Source: UBA2882 sp051877575 (GTDB lineage Bacteria > Bacillota > Clostridia > Lachnospirales > Lachnospiraceae). Taken from it: DNA of 64,000 bases. Of the stretch, positions 18,014 to 26,758 are shown in pieces (positions within the stretch are counted from its first letter, which is position 1; the number at the start of each line of letters is the position of its first letter). The DNA is taken from contig JBJEJA010000034.1 in assembly GCA_051877575.1 (NCBI GenBank), forward strand, positions 183,919-247,918, written 5' to 3'. The notes beneath the pieces are model-generated. The model was given only the letters and a program-made list of their open reading frames with translations, searched no databases and had not been told where the DNA came from. The translations under genes were made by a program, and so were the position numbers.

Positions 18014-19147
18014 ATGAACGATATCATTTCATTTTTAAATCAGACAAACAGCATATATATTTTTGGCGCACAGTCCAGGGCAAAAACATTGATGGGATAT
18101 GTGACAGAGTTATTTCCTGCTTTAACGATCAGGGGCTTTTTGACAGATAACGAGGAAAATAATGATGCTCAGATTGAGAATGTTCCTGTTTTTCATATGT
18201 GCGGGCGGCCGGATCTTGACAAGGCAGTACCGGTGCTCCTTGCTACAAAGGGAATCTTTCATGAGCAGATTACAGGAAGATTACAGGATTATGGATTTAA
18301 TGTCATTTTGCCAATAACGGTAGAAGCGGACAATTGCCTGCGTAATGCTTATGTCAGTAAGGTCTATGCGAAACAGGGCAGAACGTTTGTAAAATTGGAA
18401 CATCTGCGAAATGACAGGAGCCGCAAAGAAGCAACAGAAACAATGGATAATAAAAATCCCGGTATCTGCGTTTGTGTGGCGAAATCCATTTATGACAGAG
18501 AATTGGAGACCCCCTATACCTATCCCGATTATGAGATCCCGGTACAGGTTGGTGCGGCATTGACGACTGAGCGGTTAAAGGGTGTAGAGTGGATTGACAG
18601 TACCGGAGAGAACATTTCCGAAAGGAATCGTCAGTATAGCGAGTTGACAGGACTTTATTGGATGTGGAAAAACCGCCGTTATGATATTGCCGGACTGGCT
18701 CATTATCGGCGTCATTTTATTCTGCCTCCCGACTGGAAGGAAATTATGATACAGCAGAAGGTAGATGTTATTGTACCGGTTCCGACCTATGTATACCCCA
18801 ATATTGATGTGAACTATCGTGAACGTCATATTCCTGACGATTGGGATTTTCTGCTTCGATATCTGAAAGAAATGGATAGGGATACCTATGAAACGGCATT
18901 AGAGGTTTTTGGCGGCAGTTTGTATCTTCCGTGCAATATGTTTATTGCAAAATGGGAAGTTTTGGATGCACTGTGTTCATGGATGTTTCCGATTCTTGAT
19001 GCGGTTGTGGAAAATGGCGGAACAAAAGAAGATGTTTATATGAACCGCTATGCCGGCTTCGTGTCGGAACGCCTGATTACCTTGTTTTTTACTTTGTATC
19101 AGGACAGATACAAGATTGTCTATGCAGACCGCATTTTCTTGAAATGA
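18014..19147 (+). CDS. Rossmann-like domain fused to DUF4422 (paralogue of 9043-10170)
   Basis: 377 residues, collinear with the protein at 9043: module SIYIFGAQSRAKTLMGYVTE, then DUF4422 with IPVQVGAALTTERLKGVEW, GENISERNRQYSELTGLYWM and GLAHYRRHF, and a matching C-terminal MNRYAGFVSERLITLFF. DUF4422 proteins are putative capsule/exopolysaccharide glycosyltransferases. Base composition is close to the chromosome average, unlike the AT-rich copy. No clear AGGAGG precedes ATG 18014 (GGTAGC only), so expression may be modest. The first strand has GAQ instead of GAG. Confidence 0.75.
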   Translation: MNDIISFLNQTNSIYIFGAQSRAKTLMGYVTELFPALTIRGFLTDNEENNDAQIENVPVFHMCGRPDLDKAVPVLLATKGIFHEQITGRLQDYGFNVILPITVEADNCLRNAYVSKVYAKQGRTFVKLEHLRNDRSRKEATETMDNKNPGICVCVAKSIYDRELETPYTYPDYEIPVQVGAALTTERLKGVEWIDSTGENISERNRQYSELTGLYWMWKNRRYDIAGLAHYRRHFILPPDWKEIMIQQKVDVIVPVPTYVYPNIDVNYRERHIPDDWDFLLRYLKEMDRDTYETALEVFGGSLYLPCNMFIAKWEVLDALCSWMFPILDAVVENGGTKEDVYMNRYAGFVSERLITLFFTLYQDRYKIVYADRIFLK

Positions 19148-19230
19148 GAAAAAAGTTATTTTATATAAAATGATTTGGGGCATGAACCGGTAGGAATTGT
19201 ATGACAGGGGATTGGGGAGGAACAAAGAAT

Positions 19231-20277
19231 ATGGATTTGTATCTAAAGCAGATAGAGGCAATTGCAAAGACCGGTCTTCCGTGGGAAAAACTTTCGGGAA
19301 GAACATTATTGTTATCCGGGGCAACCGGGATGATCGGTAAATGTCTTGTTGATATTCTGATGAAATATAATGACGGGCAGACAGATCCTGACAAGGCAGT
19401 CCGGATTGTAGCTTTGAGCCGCAATGAGCAAAATGCCAAAGCAAGATTCGGAGAATATTGGGACAGAGACGATTTTCAATATGCTGCCTGTGATGTGAAT
19501 AAAAATATTCCCGAAGTGGGAAATGTGGATTTTGTGATTCACGCTGCCAGCAATACGCACCCGCAGCAATATGCCAATGATTCCATCGGAACCATTGCCT
19601 CCAATATTATCGGAACCAAAAATCTGTTGGACTATGCAACAGCCCACGGGACCATGCGATTTTGTTTTGTTTCTTCGGTGGAAGTATATGGCGAGAATCG
19701 CGGAGATGTAGAAAAATTTGATGAAAGCTATCTGGGTTATATTGACTGCAATACGTTAAGGGCGGGATATCCCGAGAGCAAACGGCTGGGAGAGACACTC
19801 TGCAATGCCTATCATCAGACCTACGGATTGGATTTTGTCATACCACGGCTCAGCAGAGTCTATGGCCCGACAATGCTGCAATCGGATACCAAAGCGATCT
19901 CTCAGTTTATTAAAAAAGCGGCGGCCGGCGAGGATATTGTCTTAAAAAGCGAGGGAAATCAAAAATATTCTTATTCCTTTGTGACGGATGCGGCAGCAGG
20001 TCTTTTCTATACTATGTTATTGGGGGAAAGCGGACAAGCCTATAATATTGCGGACAAAGAATCCGATATAACATTAAAGGATCTGGCGGAATGTCTGGCA
20101 CAGATTGCCGGGAGAAAAGTCGTCTATGAATTGCCTGAAGAGAGTGAGAGAAGGGGTTATTCCACTGCTACAAAGGCAATGCTTTGTGCGGATAAGCTGG
20201 AGCAACTGGGATGGAGAGCGGAAATACATATGGCAGCCGGGCTTGCCGATACTGTGGCTTCTATGAAAAATGTGTAA
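19231..20277 (+). CDS. NAD-dependent sugar epimerase/dehydratase (extended SDR)
   Basis: 348 residues from ATG 19231; GGGGAGGA is 10 bases upstream, whereas ATG 19201 has no ribosome site. GATGMIG (30-36) is the NAD-binding loop, DFVIHAAS the strand-4 motif, FVSSVEVYG the catalytic Ser region and YPESKRLGE the YxxxK catalytic pair. It acts on a nucleotide sugar. The gene directly precedes two IspD/TarI-like cytidylyltransferases, so a CDP-linked substrate is possible. Confidence 0.82.
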   Translation: MDLYLKQIEAIAKTGLPWEKLSGRTLLLSGATGMIGKCLVDILMKYNDGQTDPDKAVRIVALSRNEQNAKARFGEYWDRDDFQYAACDVNKNIPEVGNVDFVIHAASNTHPQQYANDSIGTIASNIIGTKNLLDYATAHGTMRFCFVSSVEVYGENRGDVEKFDESYLGYIDCNTLRAGYPESKRLGETLCNAYHQTYGLDFVIPRLSRVYGPTMLQSDTKAISQFIKKAAAGEDIVLKSEGNQKYSYSFVTDAAAGLFYTMLLGESGQAYNIADKESDITLKDLAECLAQIAGRKVVYELPEESERRGYSTATKAMLCADKLEQLGWRAEIHMAAGLADTVASMKNV

Positions 20278-20312
20278 ATTCTGGAGGATATACTACAGAG
20301 AAAAGAGGGAAT

Positions 20313-21029
20313 ATGAATACAGCACTTATTTTAGCAGCGGGAACCGATGCCAGATTTCAGATGGATGTTCCCAAACAGTTTGTGAATGTGAACAACAGAC
20401 CTATGATTGTGTATACTATGGAGCGTTTTCAACAGCATCCGGATATTGATGAGATTGTTGTGGTCTGTCTGGATGGCTGGCAGGAAGTGGTCAGGGTCTA
20501 TGGGAAACAATTTCATATTACCAAACTAAAGGCGATACTGCCTGGCGGGGAAAATGCACAACAGTCTACCTATCATGGCTTGCAGTATATGAAAGAGCAG
20601 CTCGGGATGAAACAGGGCGATGTTGTGGTCATTCATGATGCGATCAGGCCTATGGTATCTGAGGAACTGATTACAAAAAGTATGCAGATGTGCCACAAAT
20701 GCGGAATGGGTGTGGCGGCAATCCATGTGATGGATGCGATTATGCGGACGGAAGACGGTAAGAGTGGATTTGCGAGTATTAATCGTAATGAGATTATGAA
20801 AATCCAAACGCCTCAGTCGTTTGATTTTAAGTATATCTGGTCCGTGCACAAACGAGCGATAGAGGAAGGAAAAATTGGTTTCTGGGATAATACGGGTATG
20901 CTGACAAGTCTTGGGGAAAAGATTTATTTTTCCGAAGGCTCCGATCTGAATATGAAGGTCAATACGACCGAAGATGTGGCAATGTTTAAAGCATTGTATA
21001 AAATGACACAGATTACAGGGGAAGAGTAG
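20313..21029 (+). CDS. IspD/TarI-like cytidylyltransferase, copy 1 with diverged nucleotide loop
   Basis: 238 residues from ATG 20313 (AGAGGGA upstream). The family core is present: VPKQFVNVNNRPMIVYTME, VVCLDGWQEVV, VVVIHDAIRPMVSEELI and IMKIQTPQSFDF. The nucleotide-binding loop reads LAAGTDARF, where the usual pattern is LAGGxGxR, so one conserved glycine is replaced by Asp. IspD makes CDP-methylerythritol and TarI CDP-ribitol; the second copy and glycan context favour a TarI-like surface-sugar role. Activity may be altered. Confidence 0.7.
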   Translation: MNTALILAAGTDARFQMDVPKQFVNVNNRPMIVYTMERFQQHPDIDEIVVVCLDGWQEVVRVYGKQFHITKLKAILPGGENAQQSTYHGLQYMKEQLGMKQGDVVVIHDAIRPMVSEELITKSMQMCHKCGMGVAAIHVMDAIMRTEDGKSGFASINRNEIMKIQTPQSFDFKYIWSVHKRAIEEGKIGFWDNTGMLTSLGEKIYFSEGSDLNMKVNTTEDVAMFKALYKMTQITGEE

Positions 21030-21030
21030 G

Positions 21031-21741
21031 ATGAATATAGCAGTGATTTTGGCCGGGGGGCATGGCAGCAGGACGGAGCAGGATATTCCCAAGCAGTTTA
21101 TGAATGTATATGAAAAGCCGTTGATTATCTATACTTTGGAGAATTTTCAAAATAATCCCGAGATTGATGGGATTGAAGTAGTCTGTCTGGATGGCTGGCA
21201 TGAAGTACTGCGCGCTTATGCGAAGCAGTACAACATTACAAAACTGAACTGGGTAATCAGTGGTGGCTCTGATGGGCAGGAATCAATTCAGAAGGGTGTT
21301 GAAGCATTGGCTGATGTCTGCAAGGAGGACGATATCATTTTGATCCATGATGCAATTCGTCCTTTTGTACCGCAGGAGATCATTACGGATGCAATCGTAA
21401 AGTGCAGGAAGTACGGTTCCGGATTAAGTGCAGTCCGTTGTCAGGAAACAATTGTGCATACGATGGACGGTCAGGAAGGAACGGAGAATATTGACCGGAA
21501 AGAAGTTATGAGGGTGCAAACGCCCCAGGCATATTTGTATGGGAAGGCAAAATGGGCCTATGAGGAAGCCGACAGGAGGGGGATTCGTGGTGAAGTGTAT
21601 ATTAATACACTGATGCTTCATCTGGGGGAACATGTATTTTTTTCAAAAGGAACGGAAAAAAACGTGAAGATTACCACAATGGATGATCTGGAATTGTTTA
21701 AATCTCTTTTGCATATGAAGAGAGAGGACTGGGTGCATTAG
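21031..21741 (+). CDS. IspD/TarI-like cytidylyltransferase, copy 2
   Basis: 236 residues, starting 1 base after copy 1. The nucleotide loop is intact in its glycines (ILAGGHGSRTEQDIPKQFMN), followed by VVCLDGWHEVL, ILIHDAIRPFVPQEII and VMRVQTPQAYLYGKAKWAYE. It makes a CDP-activated alcohol or sugar from CTP. The two tandem copies are clear paralogues and could form a heterodimer. With the upstream SDR gene this looks like a short CDP-sugar pathway feeding the flagellin-adjacent glycan cluster. Confidence 0.75.
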   Translation: MNIAVILAGGHGSRTEQDIPKQFMNVYEKPLIIYTLENFQNNPEIDGIEVVCLDGWHEVLRAYAKQYNITKLNWVISGGSDGQESIQKGVEALADVCKEDDIILIHDAIRPFVPQEIITDAIVKCRKYGSGLSAVRCQETIVHTMDGQEGTENIDRKEVMRVQTPQAYLYGKAKWAYEEADRRGIRGEVYINTLMLHLGEHVFFSKGTEKNVKITTMDDLELFKSLLHMKREDWVH

Positions 21742-21782
21742 AAGGCGGTTAAAAATTTTTCGTAAAAATTTCAAAAAGGGGT

Positions 21783-21808
21783 TAAGTATTTATAAAACCC
21801 ACCGATAT
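21783..21808 (+). promoter_or_regulatory. Sigma-28-like promoter of flagellin
   Basis: TAAG (21783-21786), 15 bases, then CCGATAT (21802-21808), close to the sigma-D/FliA consensus TAAA-N15-CCGATAT. It lies about 130 bases before the flagellin start, leaving a long leader. Confidence 0.65.
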
Positions 21809-21900
21809 ATAATACAAGTAAAACAAATTACTTCAAACAATCGTAATTGCAGAGAGGAAGAGAAGCGTACGGTCCCTGACAGGATGCAGTTACAAAAATA

Positions 21901-21916
21901 GTCGCATGGAGGCGAC
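21901..21916 (+). promoter_or_regulatory. Probable CsrA-binding hairpin in the flagellin leader
   Basis: GTCGC (21901-21905) pairs with GCGAC (21912-21916) around a hexaloop ATGGAG presenting GGA, the recognised CsrA geometry. A second GGA is in the ribosome site AAGGAGG about 20 bases downstream, so one dimer could bridge both and block translation. fliW and csrA are in the same window. Confidence 0.65.
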
Positions 21917-21940
21917 GTTAAATTCAAGGAGGAATGAATT

Positions 21941-22753
21941 ATGGTAGTACAACACAACATGAGAGCGTTAAACTCTAACAGAATGCTCGGCTTAACATCC
22001 GATGCACAGACAAAGTCAACTGAGAAATTATCTTCCGGTTATAGAATTAACCGTGCAGCAGATGATGCAGCAGGCTTATCTATTTCCGAGTCCATGAGAC
22101 GTCAGATCAGAGGTCTTACACAGGCTTCCAGAAACGCTCAGGATGGTATCTCTTTTGCACAGACAGCTGAAGGTGCTTTATCCGAAGTACAGGATATGCT
22201 TCAGAGAATGAACGAATTGCTCGTTCAGGCTGCTAACGGTACAAACAGCTCTACTCAGATCGGATACATCAATGATGAAATCCAGAACCTGAACACAGAG
22301 ATCAACCGTATCGGTGCAGATACCAAGTTCAATGGTCAGGTAATCTTCAACAGCCAGGCAAGAGGCGTATTTGTTGGTGCTGATGAGAACAGCCCGAACA
22401 TTACCATTACAGCTCACAACCTGACAGCATCCGGTATCGTTGGCGGAACAGCTATCAGCATTAGCACAAACAGCGGTGCAAAAGCTGCAATCGCAAACGT
22501 TAAGACTGGTCTTGAGAAGATTTCTTCTTGGAGATCCGAGCTTGGTGCTAAACAGAACCGTTTGGAGCACACCATTAAGAACCTGGATAACATCGTTGAG
22601 AATACGACAGCAGCTGAATCTCGTATCCGTGATACAGATATGGCTACAGAGATGGTTAAATACAGCAATGCAAACATTCTTGCTCAGGCAGGTCAGTCAA
22701 TGCTTGCTCAGTCTAACCAGGCAAACCAGGGCGTATTATCCTTACTTCAGTAA
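21941..22753 (+). CDS. hag: Flagellin
   Basis: 270 residues, containing only the conserved D0/D1 rod domains with almost no variable D2/D3. The N-terminus VVQHNMRALNSNRMLGL, then KLSSGYRINRAADDAAGLSI, and the C-terminal AESRIRDTDMATEMVKYS and ILAQAGQSMLAQSNQ are diagnostic. It is exported by the flagellar type III apparatus and forms the filament. Codon use is highly biased, as for an abundant protein. AAGGAGG precedes ATG 21941, in a leader with a CsrA-type hairpin. Ser/Thr in the centre could be glycosylated by the adjacent cluster. Confidence 0.97.
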   Translation: MVVQHNMRALNSNRMLGLTSDAQTKSTEKLSSGYRINRAADDAAGLSISESMRRQIRGLTQASRNAQDGISFAQTAEGALSEVQDMLQRMNELLVQAANGTNSSTQIGYINDEIQNLNTEINRIGADTKFNGQVIFNSQARGVFVGADENSPNITITAHNLTASGIVGGTAISISTNSGAKAAIANVKTGLEKISSWRSELGAKQNRLEHTIKNLDNIVENTTAAESRIRDTDMATEMVKYSNANILAQAGQSMLAQSNQANQGVLSLLQ

Positions 22754-22779
22754 GAAAGGGCGTAAACGCGAAACTACCA

Positions 22780-22810
22780 AGAGAGTCGGAGCAATCCGGC
22801 TCTCTTTTTC
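22780..22810 (+). terminator. Flagellin terminator
   Basis: An 11-bp stem (22780-22790 with 22795-22805, one G-T pair) with GCAA loop and T5 run. Confidence 0.85.
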
Positions 22811-22865
22811 TGTGCAAAAAGCGCGTGTGGGTGTATAATAGAAAAAAATGACAGGGAGAAAACTT

Positions 22866-24032
22866 GTGAGAAAAGTATTGTATCTGCAATGGGATTGTTT
22901 TGGAGAAGAATATATTTGTGACAGCTTCCGAAGGGGTGGGCTGGATGTGGAGATGTATCCGCTGCCTTATGGGAAAATCAGTATGCGCCATGACGAAATT
23001 TTTGAAAAGGAATTGGAAGAACACTTGCAAAATCAATATGAATTTGTTTTTTCTTTTAATTATTTTCCGGCTGTGGCGTTAACGTGTCATCGGTCCGGAG
23101 TACGATATGTTTCATGGACATATGACAGTCCGTTTATGTATTTATATTCTGCGACGATTGCTTTGGAGACAAATCTGGCTTTTATTTTTGACAAGGCAAC
23201 GGTAGAAGACCTGCGAAGGAGAGGTGTTCAAACCGTACAGTATCTTCCGATGGCAGCACCGGTGGCTTTTTATGATTCTTTGTACAGCAGTGCGGCAATC
23301 CGCAGACAGTTTCAGTCAGAGGTTTCCTTTGTGGGATCCCTTTATACGGAGGAGCGCCAGGATCAGATGCGGTATTTAGCCGGTGTCAGTCAGACCACGG
23401 GGCAATATTTGGAGATGTTGATCGGAATGCAGTTGCAGTCTTATGCGATGCCGATTTTGGAGCGGTTTCTGAAACCTGAAATTGTGGCAGAGCTGCAACA
23501 GGTTTGTCCGATTCCTCTGGAAGAAGATGAGATGCAGTCGGAAGCATGGATGTATGCCAATTATTTTCTGGCCAGACAGGTAACTGCAAGAGAGAGGACG
23601 CAGCTGCTTGAAGCAATCGGAAATGCACATCAGTTGAAGTTGTATACGCCTGATCCGACACCGCAGTTTCCCAATATTGATAACAGGGGGCCTGTGGATT
23701 ATTGTAATGGAATGCCCTATGTGTTTAAGAATTCCAAGATCAATCTGAATATTTCCCTTAAGAGTATATATACCGGGATACCGCTTCGGGCATTTGATAT
23801 TATGGGATGCGGAGGTTTTCTGATTTCGGATTTTCAGGCGGATTTTGGAGAATTGTTTGTACCTGATGAAGATTATGTTTTTTATACGACTCCGGAGGAT
23901 TTGTATGCAAAAACGGCATATTATCTGGAGCATGACGAAAAAAGAAAGCAGATTGCCGAAAACGGATATGAAAAAGTGAAAGCGGAGCATACCTATGACC
24001 ATCGTGTGGCACAGATCCTGGATATGATTTAA
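22866..24032 (+). CDS. DUF3880/CgeB-like glycosyltransferase
   Basis: About 388 residues. I prefer GTG 22866 (AGGGAG 7 bases upstream); ATG 22848 is in frame but sits before that site. The N-terminus VLYLQWDCFGEEYICDSFRR and FVFSFNYFPAVAL fit DUF3880, and YVSWTYDSPFMYLYS is family-like. The C-terminal GT-B half has INLNISLKSIYTGIPLRAFD, MGCGGFLISDFQADFGELF. Related proteins flank flagellin genes in Clostridia, suggesting a flagellin-glycan role; function inferred. Confidence 0.7.
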   Translation: MRKVLYLQWDCFGEEYICDSFRRGGLDVEMYPLPYGKISMRHDEIFEKELEEHLQNQYEFVFSFNYFPAVALTCHRSGVRYVSWTYDSPFMYLYSATIALETNLAFIFDKATVEDLRRRGVQTVQYLPMAAPVAFYDSLYSSAAIRRQFQSEVSFVGSLYTEERQDQMRYLAGVSQTTGQYLEMLIGMQLQSYAMPILERFLKPEIVAELQQVCPIPLEEDEMQSEAWMYANYFLARQVTARERTQLLEAIGNAHQLKLYTPDPTPQFPNIDNRGPVDYCNGMPYVFKNSKINLNISLKSIYTGIPLRAFDIMGCGGFLISDFQADFGELFVPDEDYVFYTTPEDLYAKTAYYLEHDEKRKQIAENGYEKVKAEHTYDHRVAQILDMI

Positions 24033-24070
24033 ATGGTGCGGCATAGATATTGACTGCACCGTGATCGTCT

Positions 24071-25126
24071 TTAGCTTAGATTTTGCAACGCCTTTTTTGC
24101 AGGAGCGTATTCTCCGCATTTTTCATACATCAACCTCGCCATTTTGAGGTCTCCCATGGCAGCATAGATATTTCCGATATGATAAAAGGGGAGATAGGTG
24201 TTGGCTCCTTCCTTGTGATATTTGGGGATGGTGGTTGCTTTCAGGTATTCCATGGTAGCCTTTATGTATTGACCGATATTGGTGTACACATGTCCCATCA
24301 GCAGTACGAAATCAGCGTATTCGCTCAGTTCATCATAGTGATCTAGCAATTTCAGGGCCTCTTCGGAGCGATGCAGTTCATTGAGACAATTGATCCAGCC
24401 GTAGACCAACGACTGTCCCGCGGGAGAGCTGTAGTTTATGGGCTGTTCCATGGCTCTGTCGTAATGGAAAAGTGCCTTTTCGTAGTCCTTCATGTTGTAA
24501 TAGCTTTGTCCGAGCTGGAAATGTAGATAAGCATTGTCCGGTTCTTTTTCCAGATTATCAAGGAGCATGGACAGGTTTCGCATATCCTTTTCGTGCCGCT
24601 CTTTGGCAGAACCGAAATAGCCGTCGTGCAGCACGGTAATTGCTACTCTTCCTGTAGTAAGGGGTAAATCGCCGATGGCACAGATCTGCTCATGGATTGC
24701 ACCCTCATAATGATAGAATCTCCTGTCGAAGAAACGTTCCAGATAGTCCAGATAAATGGTTTGTTCTTTCCCTTCTTCGCCCAATAAATTGTGATGTTCG
24801 ATCTGACCGACCGATTGTGGGCTTGACTTAATAAATGCCTGAATGGCATCCGGATCAAAACCGGTTACATATTCATCACAGTCTAAAATAAGTACCCAGT
24901 CATTGGAAGCTTTTTCAATGGAAAAATTTCTGGCAGCACTAAAATCGTTTATCCATACAAAATCATATAACCCATCGGCGTATTTGCCTGCAATTTCTTT
25001 GGTCGCATCTGTTGAGCCGGTATCTACCACAATAATCTCTTCTTTCAGCGGTACCAATGCCTGAAGGCATTTTTCGATGTGTTTTTCCTCGTTCTTTGCA
25101 ATGATACAAATTGAAAAATGTTCCAT
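24071..25126 (-). CDS. GT2 glycosyltransferase with TPR repeats, copy A
   Basis: 351 residues. The first about 170 are a GT2 domain: ICIIAKNEEKHIEKCLQALV, IIVVDTGSTDATKEIAG, WVLILDCDEYV (DCDE metal site). The C-terminal half has tetratricopeptide repeats (YLHFQLGQSYYNMKDYEKAL, TYLPFYHIGNIYAAMGDLKM). GGAGA precedes the start on the minus strand. It follows a paralogue (25168-26247) in the same operon. Such GT2-TPR proteins in flagellar regions are candidates for protein O-glycosylation, with TPRs holding the acceptor; inferred. Confidence 0.78.
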   Translation of the reverse strand: MEHFSICIIAKNEEKHIEKCLQALVPLKEEIIVVDTGSTDATKEIAGKYADGLYDFVWINDFSAARNFSIEKASNDWVLILDCDEYVTGFDPDAIQAFIKSSPQSVGQIEHHNLLGEEGKEQTIYLDYLERFFDRRFYHYEGAIHEQICAIGDLPLTTGRVAITVLHDGYFGSAKERHEKDMRNLSMLLDNLEKEPDNAYLHFQLGQSYYNMKDYEKALFHYDRAMEQPINYSSPAGQSLVYGWINCLNELHRSEEALKLLDHYDELSEYADFVLLMGHVYTNIGQYIKATMEYLKATTIPKYHKEGANTYLPFYHIGNIYAAMGDLKMARLMYEKCGEYAPAKKALQNLS

Positions 25127-25167
25127 TATTTTTCTTTCTCCAATGAATTTTTTGAAAGGGGCCGTTT

Positions 25168-26247
25168 TTATGCATTCAAAACTTTCAGCCGTTCTTTGGC
25201 GGGTGCAAAATCACCGCATTTTTCGTAATAGCTGCGTGCTTCCTCCGGATATCCCGCACATTCATAGATGACACCGAGATTGTGCCAGGCTCTGTAAGAA
25301 TTGGCACCGTCCACAGTAGCAAAGGAAAAGGTGGTTGCTTTTTTGAATTGGGCAATTGCTTCATCAAAAAGACCGTTGTTGAGATAGATCATGCCCATTA
25401 AAAAGACAAAATCCGCGCGGTCGCCGAAAACATCATACACACCTTCCAAATCCAAAGCCCGTTGATACTGTTTTAATTCTAATAAGGTATATCCGAAAGA
25501 ATTGACCATGGTGCGGACGTAGCCCAGTCTTGGGTCCACATCCTCGGCAAGCCCGAGATCATAATAGTGCAGCGCGGATTCGAAATCCCCAAGCATATAG
25601 TAGCTTTGCCCCAGCTGGAAAAGCGTATAGGGATCATGAGGGTTTTGTACAAGTTCTTTTTTTAGCATGACAATGTTGCGCTGTGCCTTATCAGATAATT
25701 CTTCCGGTGTGCCGGCATAAGACATATGATCGACAATGATATTGAGCGGCATATAATGATGCCCGTTTTCGGGCATTACCGGTTCCAACTGTTCGTGAAT
25801 CGGACGTTCAAAACGATAATAAAGGCGGTTATAAAAACGGGAGGCTCTGTCGTTGGACAGATATTGGTTTTTACCGAAACCGCAGGTGTTGCTTTGGATG
25901 ATATTGCCGATCATATTCGGGTATTTTTGCATATGTTCCTGAAGATTATCTTCATCCCATATGCGGACGTATTCGTCACTGTCGATACAAAGGATCCAGT
26001 CATGGCTCGCTTTGGAAGCCGCAAAATTTCTGGCAGCGGCGAAGTCATTGATCCAGGCGAATTCATAGACTTTATCGGTATATGCTTTGCACATCTCTAT
26101 TGTGCCGTCGTCGGAGCCGGTATCTGTCACAATGATTTCGTGCCCGCCTTTTTGTGCGTGAGGTAAAAGCAGTTCAAGGCATTTTTTTAACATTGTACAT
26201 TCGTTTTTGGTAATGATACAAATGGAAATAGGGTTCTTTTGTGTCAC
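25168..26247 (-). CDS. GT2 glycosyltransferase with TPR repeats, copy B
   Basis: 359 residues from GTG at 26245-26247 (AAAGGAG 9 bases upstream); the longer frame to 26280 lacks a ribosome site. GT2 motifs: ICIITKNECTMLKKCLELLL, IIVTDTGSDDGTIEMC, WILCIDSDEYVRIWD. TPR-like repeats follow (DPYTLFQLGQSYYMLGDFES and ADFVFLMGMIYLNNGLFDEA), ending with YEKCGDFAPAKERLK, almost identical to copy A (YEKCGEYAPAKKAL). Copy B is upstream in the minus-strand operon. Tandem duplication is clear. Confidence 0.78.
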   Translation of the reverse strand: MTQKNPISICIITKNECTMLKKCLELLLPHAQKGGHEIIVTDTGSDDGTIEMCKAYTDKVYEFAWINDFAAARNFAASKASHDWILCIDSDEYVRIWDEDNLQEHMQKYPNMIGNIIQSNTCGFGKNQYLSNDRASRFYNRLYYRFERPIHEQLEPVMPENGHHYMPLNIIVDHMSYAGTPEELSDKAQRNIVMLKKELVQNPHDPYTLFQLGQSYYMLGDFESALHYYDLGLAEDVDPRLGYVRTMVNSFGYTLLELKQYQRALDLEGVYDVFGDRADFVFLMGMIYLNNGLFDEAIAQFKKATTFSFATVDGANSYRAWHNLGVIYECAGYPEEARSYYEKCGDFAPAKERLKVLNA

Positions 26248-26413
26248 GTTATACCGCTCCTTTCGACTATTGTTATTCAATTATAGCAGTTTTCGTCAGA
26301 AGTGTCGATATATGAAAGGACACAACGATACGGAGAAAGAAGCAATTATTTTTTTGTAGCACCGCTGCCCGTGACGTGTTAAAATATGAAAAAACAAAAC
26401 GGACGGCAGAACG

Positions 26414-26758
26414 ATGATAATCAGTGAGCGCATCTTTCAATTGCTGAAAGAAAAAGAGATTTCGCAAAAGACTTTTTCGGAGCGTACCGGCATTGCCCAG
26501 AGTACAATCAGTGATTGGAAAAGAAAAAAGACCAATCCGGCGGCAGATAAGATCCTGATCATATGCGAGGTGCTGGATATTACTCCGGATGAGTTGCTAT
26601 CCGGAGCCGAATGCATGGGAGACCGGCAGATGGGATATGTCCGTATCGGCAGGGAAACGGAAGAATATGTTCTTGTGGAGCAGTATCGTTCGTTGAATAC
26701 TTCCGACAGGGGCAGACTAATGGGCTATCTGCAAGCTATGAGAGACAAAAAAAATTAA
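26414..26758 (+). CDS. XRE-family helix-turn-helix regulator
   Basis: 114 residues. A Cro/C1 helix-turn-helix spans about 1-65: ISERIFQLLKEKEISQKTFS, ERTGIAQSTISDWKRKKTNP and LDITPDELLSGAE. The C-terminal 45 residues include VEQYRSLNTSDRGRLMGYLQ, common in these regulators. No strong ribosome site precedes ATG 26414. Target unknown; it lies divergently from the GT2-TPR operon and could regulate it or itself. Confidence 0.72.
   Translation: MIISERIFQLLKEKEISQKTFSERTGIAQSTISDWKRKKTNPAADKILIICEVLDITPDELLSGAECMGDRQMGYVRIGRETEEYVLVEQYRSLNTSDRGRLMGYLQAMRDKKN

Noticed and set aside
22440..22838. 132-codon frame overlapping flagellin in another register
   Set aside because: It lies inside the flagellin gene and its terminator; an artefact of biased codon use.
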